Source: Mycobacterium sp. (GTDB lineage Bacteria > Actinomycetota > Actinomycetes > Mycobacteriales > Mycobacteriaceae). Taken from it: a stretch of DNA of 8,826 nt. The position numbers were made by a program, and so were the translations under genes. The DNA is taken from positions 1 through 8,826 of the forward strand of contig JAFAQO010000331.1 of NCBI GenBank assembly GCA_019246375.1. Reading direction: 5' to 3'. This document shows positions 5,639 to 8,826 of this stretch, in pieces. Under the pieces are notes generated by a model. The model was given only the letters and a program-made list of their open reading frames with translations. It ran no database searches and had not been told where the DNA came from. Each line of letters starts with the position of its first letter. Position 1 is the first letter of the stretch.

Positions 5639-6775
5639 ATGACCGCATTACAAAAGAAGCCGACCAGCCCGATCGCCCATCTCAGCGACGAAGACATCGC
5701 AAACCTCGGACGCGAACTCGACGCCATCCGCGACCAAGTCCTCGCCGGCCGCGGGGAATGCGACGCCGCCTACATCCGCACGGTGATCGCCACCCAACGC
5801 AGCCTGGAAGCCACCAGCCGCCTCGTGCTGCTGCTGTCGGTGTTCCCGCCCGCCTGGCTACTCGGCACCACCGGCCTGGCCCTAGCGAAAATCCTGGAGA
5901 ACATGGAAATCGGGCACAACGTGATGCATGGACAGTGGGACTGGATGCGCGACCCGAAAATTCACTCCACCACCTGGGAATGGGACAACGCCTCCCCGGC
6001 AGAACAGTGGAAGCACTCCCACAACGAGCTGCACCACACCTACACCAACGTGTTAGGCAAAGACGGCGACCTCGGCTACGGAATCATGCGCGTCGACGAA
6101 GACCAGCCCTGGCACCCGTTGCATCTCGGCCAACCGCTGTGGAACTTCCTCAACGCCTGCATCTTCCAATATGGCATCGCCGGCTACGACCTCCAACTTG
6201 GCAAAAACCTGCGCAAAGACCGCCGCGGCGACCCGAAGTTTCGCGGCCAAGTCGGCGCCACGCTGCGCAAGATCGGCCGGCACGTCACCCGCGATTACCT
6301 GATCCACCCGCTGCTGTCGGGCATCTCAGCGCCAACGACGCTGACTGCCAACCTCACCGCAAATCTCATCCGCAACCTGTGGACCCACTCGGTCATCATG
6401 TGCGGGCACTTCCCTGAAGGGGTAGAGACCTTCGAGTATCACTCCATCGACGGCGAGACTCGCGGCCAGTGGTACCTGCGGCAGATGCTCGGCTCGGCCA
6501 ACATCAGCGGCAGCAGCCTGACCCATCTGATGACCGGCAACCTATCCTTCCAGATCGAGCACCATCTCTTCCCCGACCTCCCCAGCAACCGCTACCAGGA
6601 GATCGCCCCCAAGGTCCAGGAACTCTTCGACCGTTACGGCTTGACCTACACCGCCGGCCCGCTGTACCGCCAGGTCGCCTCGGCATGGCGCAAGGTCATC
6701 CGGCTGTCACTACCCAACGACCTGCTGTCGTCCGATCAACCGGACCGGTCACAAACGATAGCCGCGGCGGCGTAG
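5639..6775 (+). CDS. desA3: Membrane acyl-CoA desaturase, DesA3 type
   Basis: A 378-residue membrane diiron desaturase that should introduce a cis double bond into a fatty acyl-CoA, as reported for the stearoyl-CoA Delta9-desaturase DesA3 (Rv3229c). All three histidine boxes are present: H93-NVM-H97 in GHNVMHGQWDWM, H128-NEL-H132-H133 in KHSHNELHHTYTN, and Q305-IE-H308-H309 in QIEHHLFPDLPSNRY. Other stretches typical of the family are DLGYGIMRVDEDQPW and CGHFPEGVETFE. Hydrophobic segments lie at about 60-88 and around 220-245. It is some 50 residues shorter than the 427-residue M. tuberculosis protein, mainly at the C-terminus, which here ends soon after IRLSLPNDLL. An AGGAG ribosome binding site (5625-5629) stands nine bases before the ATG. 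Many mycobacteria carry several paralogues, so this may be a desA3-like copy rather than the strict orthologue. Confidence 0.93.
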   Translation: MTALQKKPTSPIAHLSDEDIANLGRELDAIRDQVLAGRGECDAAYIRTVIATQRSLEATSRLVLLLSVFPPAWLLGTTGLALAKILENMEIGHNVMHGQWDWMRDPKIHSTTWEWDNASPAEQWKHSHNELHHTYTNVLGKDGDLGYGIMRVDEDQPWHPLHLGQPLWNFLNACIFQYGIAGYDLQLGKNLRKDRRGDPKFRGQVGATLRKIGRHVTRDYLIHPLLSGISAPTTLTANLTANLIRNLWTHSVIMCGHFPEGVETFEYHSIDGETRGQWYLRQMLGSANISGSSLTHLMTGNLSFQIEHHLFPDLPSNRYQEIAPKVQELFDRYGLTYTAGPLYRQVASAWRKVIRLSLPNDLLSSDQPDRSQTIAAAA

Positions 6776-7081
6776 AAAGCCGACACGATGCAGACGGCAC
6801 GGGTAAGGCGCTGGCGTACAACGCGTTTGCACCGGCGTTGTCAGTCGGGTACTTGGGTGCGCTCGGACGCTGGCTGCGTGGGTTGGTCGTGGGTGGCCGC
6901 CCAACCGGCGAGCAGTTTAAGGCGGCCTTCGAAGGGCTCGTCCGGATGGTGCCCGACAGGTCACAAGCAAACCGACAAAGCTTCCCGACAAAATACGAAC
7001 ACGGCTCGCTCCGATGACGAGAAGCGGCCCGCGCTCTCGACCGGTCGAACGACTGCCAGTACCGGCCGAATGCGCAACGAT
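6776..7081. other. Intergenic stretch with an unassigned open frame
   Basis: About 300 bases between desaturase and lipase hold no gene I can support. On the + strand one frame stays open to a TGA at 7015-7017 and gives a protein-like stretch (NAFAPALSVGYLGALGRWLR, then GGRPTGEQFKAAFEGLVRM), but it has no ATG or GTG at its beginning and I do not recognise it. It could be a decayed gene end. An inverted repeat ACAACGC-N10-GCGTTGT (6818-6841) begins 42 bases after the desaturase stop. It could act as a weak terminator but has no T-run. The lipase promoter is probably in the right part, though no convincing -10/-35 pair was found. Confidence 0.35.
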
Positions 7082-7090
7082 GAGGGAGGG
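7082..7090 (+). promoter_or_regulatory. Ribosome binding site that decides the lipase start
   Basis: GAGGGAGGG is strongly complementary to the 16S rRNA 3' end and lies seven bases before ATG 7098. The in-frame alternatives ATG 7014 and ATG 7080 have no such site, and ATG 7080 overlaps this one, so 7098 is the best start. Confidence 0.65.
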
Positions 7091-7097
7091 CGACCGG

Positions 7098-8453
7098 ATG
7101 TGCGTCGATAATAGCCACGAAAAGCGGGCGGCCGAACCCACGCACACCAGTTCCCGGCCGCTGCTGCCCGGTGAGGATCCGTTCTATGAGCCACCTCCTG
7201 GATTCGAATCGCTGCCGCCGGGCACGATCCTGCGCGCCCGAGGAGTCGAAATCGCATTATTCGGTGTTGTGCCGCAGAAGGTTTCGGCGTGGCAGGTGCT
7301 GTACCGCAGTTGCGATCTGAACCTGCGACCGGAGGCCGCGGTGACTACCGTGCTGCTGCCCGCCGGTACCGATCCGGCGCAGCCGCGGCCGTTGCTGGCC
7401 TACCAGTGCGCGATCGACGCGGTCGCCGACAGGCATTTTCCGTCGTATGCGCTGCGCCGCGGCGCCCGATCGCCCGGCTGTGTCCCGCAGTTCGAGCTGC
7501 TCGTCGTCGCGAACGCGTTGCTCCGCGGCTGGGCGGTGTCGATCGCCGATCACGAGGGCCGCGGCGGGCACTTCGGTGCTCCGCGCGAGCCCGGTTATCG
7601 GGTGCTTGACGGTATCCGGGCTGCGATGTCCTTCGAGCCGCTCGGCCTGGACCCCGACACACCGGTCGCGGTGTGGGGCTACTCCGGCGGCGGCATGGCC
7701 AGCTCGTGGGTCGTCGAGGTGGCCAGCGTATACGCGCCCGAAATCGGCATCGTCGGCGCGGTGCTCGGCGCCCCGGTCGGCGATCCAGGACAGACGTTGC
7801 TCAAACTCAACGGCACCCGGCTGGCCGGGTTGCCCGCGATGGTCATCGCCGCGATCCGGCACATCTATCCCGACTTGAACCGCCTGATCCGTACCCACGT
7901 CAACCTCACCGGGCTGCACCGGCTCGATGAGATCGAGAAGCTCGGCACCATCGCGGCCATCATGCGTTTTCGGTACGACGATCTCGACGACTACACCGAC
8001 GAGCCGCTGGCCGACCTGCTCGCCACACCCGAGGTGGTGACGATCATCGACGACCTGCGGCTGGGAATGCGCGCGCCGACGTGCCCACTGCTGGTGGTGC
8101 AGGCCGTGCACGACCAGTTCATCGACGTCGAGGATGTTGACGGGCAGGTACGCCGCTACCTTGACGCCGGGGCGCACGTGGAATATTTGCGCGACCGGCT
8201 CAGCGAGCACATCACCTTGATGCCATTGTCGGCGCCGATAGCGCTGGATTGGCTCACCGACCGAATCGCCGGGCGGCCGCTTCCCGCGCCGGGCATTAAG
8301 ACGGTGTGGTCGACCGCATGGTCGCGAAAGGGAATACGCGGCCTGCTCAGGATGGCGCTGGTTGCAGCAAAAGTCGTGATGGGTAGACCGCTGACGCCTC
8401 GCTCGTCGGGCCCGCACACCGCTCACGCACGAGATCGTCGGCCCGCGGCCTGA
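7098..8453 (+). CDS. Secretory-lipase-fold alpha/beta hydrolase, Rv1592c-like
   Basis: A 451-residue alpha/beta hydrolase of the LIP (secretory lipase) family, strongly resembling M. tuberculosis Rv1592c along its length. Landmarks are DPFYEPPPGFE near the N-terminus, LLAYQCAIDAVADRHFPSYA, DHEGRGGHFGAPREPGYRVL, the nucleophile elbow GYSGG with Ser196, Asp339 in VQAVHDQFID, and His371 in LSEHITLMPLSAP. These three form the expected catalytic triad. It should hydrolyse acyl esters; the actual substrate (triacylglycerol, wax or cell-envelope ester) cannot be read from the sequence. Despite the family name no signal peptide is visible: the N-terminus is polar. The start at 7098 rests on the strong ribosome binding site and gives a length close to the M. 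tuberculosis protein. It stands alone, about 320 bases after the desaturase, and is probably transcribed separately. Confidence 0.9.
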   Translation: MCVDNSHEKRAAEPTHTSSRPLLPGEDPFYEPPPGFESLPPGTILRARGVEIALFGVVPQKVSAWQVLYRSCDLNLRPEAAVTTVLLPAGTDPAQPRPLLAYQCAIDAVADRHFPSYALRRGARSPGCVPQFELLVVANALLRGWAVSIADHEGRGGHFGAPREPGYRVLDGIRAAMSFEPLGLDPDTPVAVWGYSGGGMASSWVVEVASVYAPEIGIVGAVLGAPVGDPGQTLLKLNGTRLAGLPAMVIAAIRHIYPDLNRLIRTHVNLTGLHRLDEIEKLGTIAAIMRFRYDDLDDYTDEPLADLLATPEVVTIIDDLRLGMRAPTCPLLVVQAVHDQFIDVEDVDGQVRRYLDAGAHVEYLRDRLSEHITLMPLSAPIALDWLTDRIAGRPLPAPGIKTVWSTAWSRKGIRGLLRMALVAAKVVMGRPLTPRSSGPHTAHARDRRPAA

Positions 8454-8636
8454 CGACGTAGGAGTCCGGTCGGACACTGAGGTTCGTCGGTGCCACCGCA
8501 GCCTCCGATCCGTCACCGCTTCTAGGTCGGGCCGCCGGGAGCCGCTGATTGGGACGCTTCTCCAGCGCATTTCGGCCGTGCTACTCGCTGATCCGGGCAC
8601 GCACGCGACGCCAGCGCCGGCGCCTAGCCCCGCGCA
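8454..8636. other. Intergenic stretch, nothing recognisable
   Basis: No coding frame, clear promoter or terminator was found between the lipase stop and the methyltransferase ATG. In particular, no frame carries the missing N-terminal residues of the following methyltransferase, and its own frame is closed by a stop 12 bases before the ATG. Confidence 0.5.
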
Positions 8637-8826
8637 ATGAGTCAAACTACTGAAAGGCCAACAATATTGAGACTCGCCGCGGGGTTGGGCTATGCCGCAG
8701 TGTGCACCGAGTGGTTCGACGAGTGTTTCATCGCCGCCGGCGCCGACGGCATCGAACAGGTGGTGATCCTGGCCGCGGGCCTGGACGCTCGGGCCTGGCG
8801 GCTGCCATGGGTGCACGGCAGCGTCA
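8637..8826 (+). CDS. SAM-dependent methyltransferase, LCM/TIGR00027 family, N-terminally shortened, cut by window end
   Basis: The last 190 bases encode at least 63 residues with the hallmark SAM-binding stretch [17 protein letters not shown], preceded by [17 protein letters not shown], equivalent to 'TRFFDDFFLxAxxxGIRQ' in the putative leucine carboxyl methyltransferase-like family that is expanded in mycobacteria. Those proteins normally have roughly 80-90 residues before the 'RFFDDFF' helix, including a 'DPFAxxFV' segment. Here there are only about 22, and an in-frame TAG lies just upstream of the ATG. No ribosome binding site is visible. The gene is therefore either a pseudogene lacking its 5' part or a shortened variant. 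The 3' part is outside the window, so integrity cannot be judged. Substrate unknown. Confidence 0.65.
   Translation, partial: MSQTTERPTILRLAAGLGYAAVCTEWFDECFIAAGADGIEQVVILAAGLDARAWRLPWVHGSV

Noticed and set aside
6818..6841. ACAACGC-N10-GCGTTGT as an intrinsic terminator of the desaturase operon
   Set aside because: The stem is only 7 bp with a 10-base loop and no T-run follows, so it is mentioned only as a weak possibility in the intergenic entry.
7014..7097. ATG 7014 or 7080 as start of the lipase
   Set aside because: Neither has a ribosome binding site, while GAGGGAGGG stands seven bases before ATG 7098. The extra residues look non-coding.
8608..8625. GC-only palindromic stretch before the methyltransferase
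   Set aside because: Short GCGCCGGCGC-type symmetry is expected by chance in DNA of this composition.
7257..8816. Long open frame on the minus strand opposite the lipase
   Set aside because: Its translation is low-complexity and rich in Arg, His and Gln, typical of an antisense shadow in GC-rich DNA, while the + strand encodes a clear lipase with a catalytic triad.

Overview
The window looks like chromosomal DNA from a high-GC actinobacterium, most likely a Mycobacterium. The evidence is codon usage and the family resemblances: a DesA3/Rv3230c-type desaturase and reductase pair, a secretory-lipase-fold protein very like M. tuberculosis Rv1592c, the mycobacterial-type LCM/TIGR00027 methyltransferase, an IF-2 N-terminal domain of mycobacterial type, and starts that look leaderless. 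All family calls come from recognising protein motifs by eye; no database search was made.

Left part (1-3240). Two intact genes sit among gene debris. Bases 1-150 (minus strand) may be the 3' part of a decayed large cyclase/ATPase-type regulator. Bases 181-540 (+) hold the C-terminal half of a short-chain dehydrogenase, broken by two frameshifts and a nonsense codon. A five-helix membrane protein with a sulfite-oxidase-type molybdopterin domain follows (589-2136, +). Its open frame extends upstream only because it runs into the dehydrogenase remnant. Tail-to-tail with it, 4 bases apart, is a 66-residue two-helix membrane protein (2141-2341, -). Next comes a small ORF joining a VapB-antitoxin-like stretch to an IF-2 N-terminal domain (2464-2904, +), and then the broken C-terminus of a fatty-acyl-CoA ligase (2938-3143, +).

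Middle part (3238-6775). This is the coherent functional module. A PucR-family regulator (minus strand) is divergent from a two-gene operon: a flavin/2Fe-2S reductase (4515-5603) and a membrane acyl-CoA desaturase of the DesA3 type (5639-6775). The reductase would pass electrons from NAD(P)H through FAD and its own 2Fe-2S centre to the diiron desaturase, which inserts a double bond into acyl-CoA. The 86-base divergent gap holds a perfect 14-bp palindrome and a second 7-bp inverted repeat next to the regulator start, both good operator candidates.

Right part (6776-8826). After about 320 bases without a convincing gene comes a lipase/esterase of the Rv1592c type (7098-8453, +). The window ends inside an N-terminally shortened SAM-dependent methyltransferase (8637 onward). 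Together with the desaturase and the acyl-CoA ligase remnant, the lipase suggests a lipid-metabolism neighbourhood. No tRNA, rRNA, CRISPR array, transposase or phage gene was seen.
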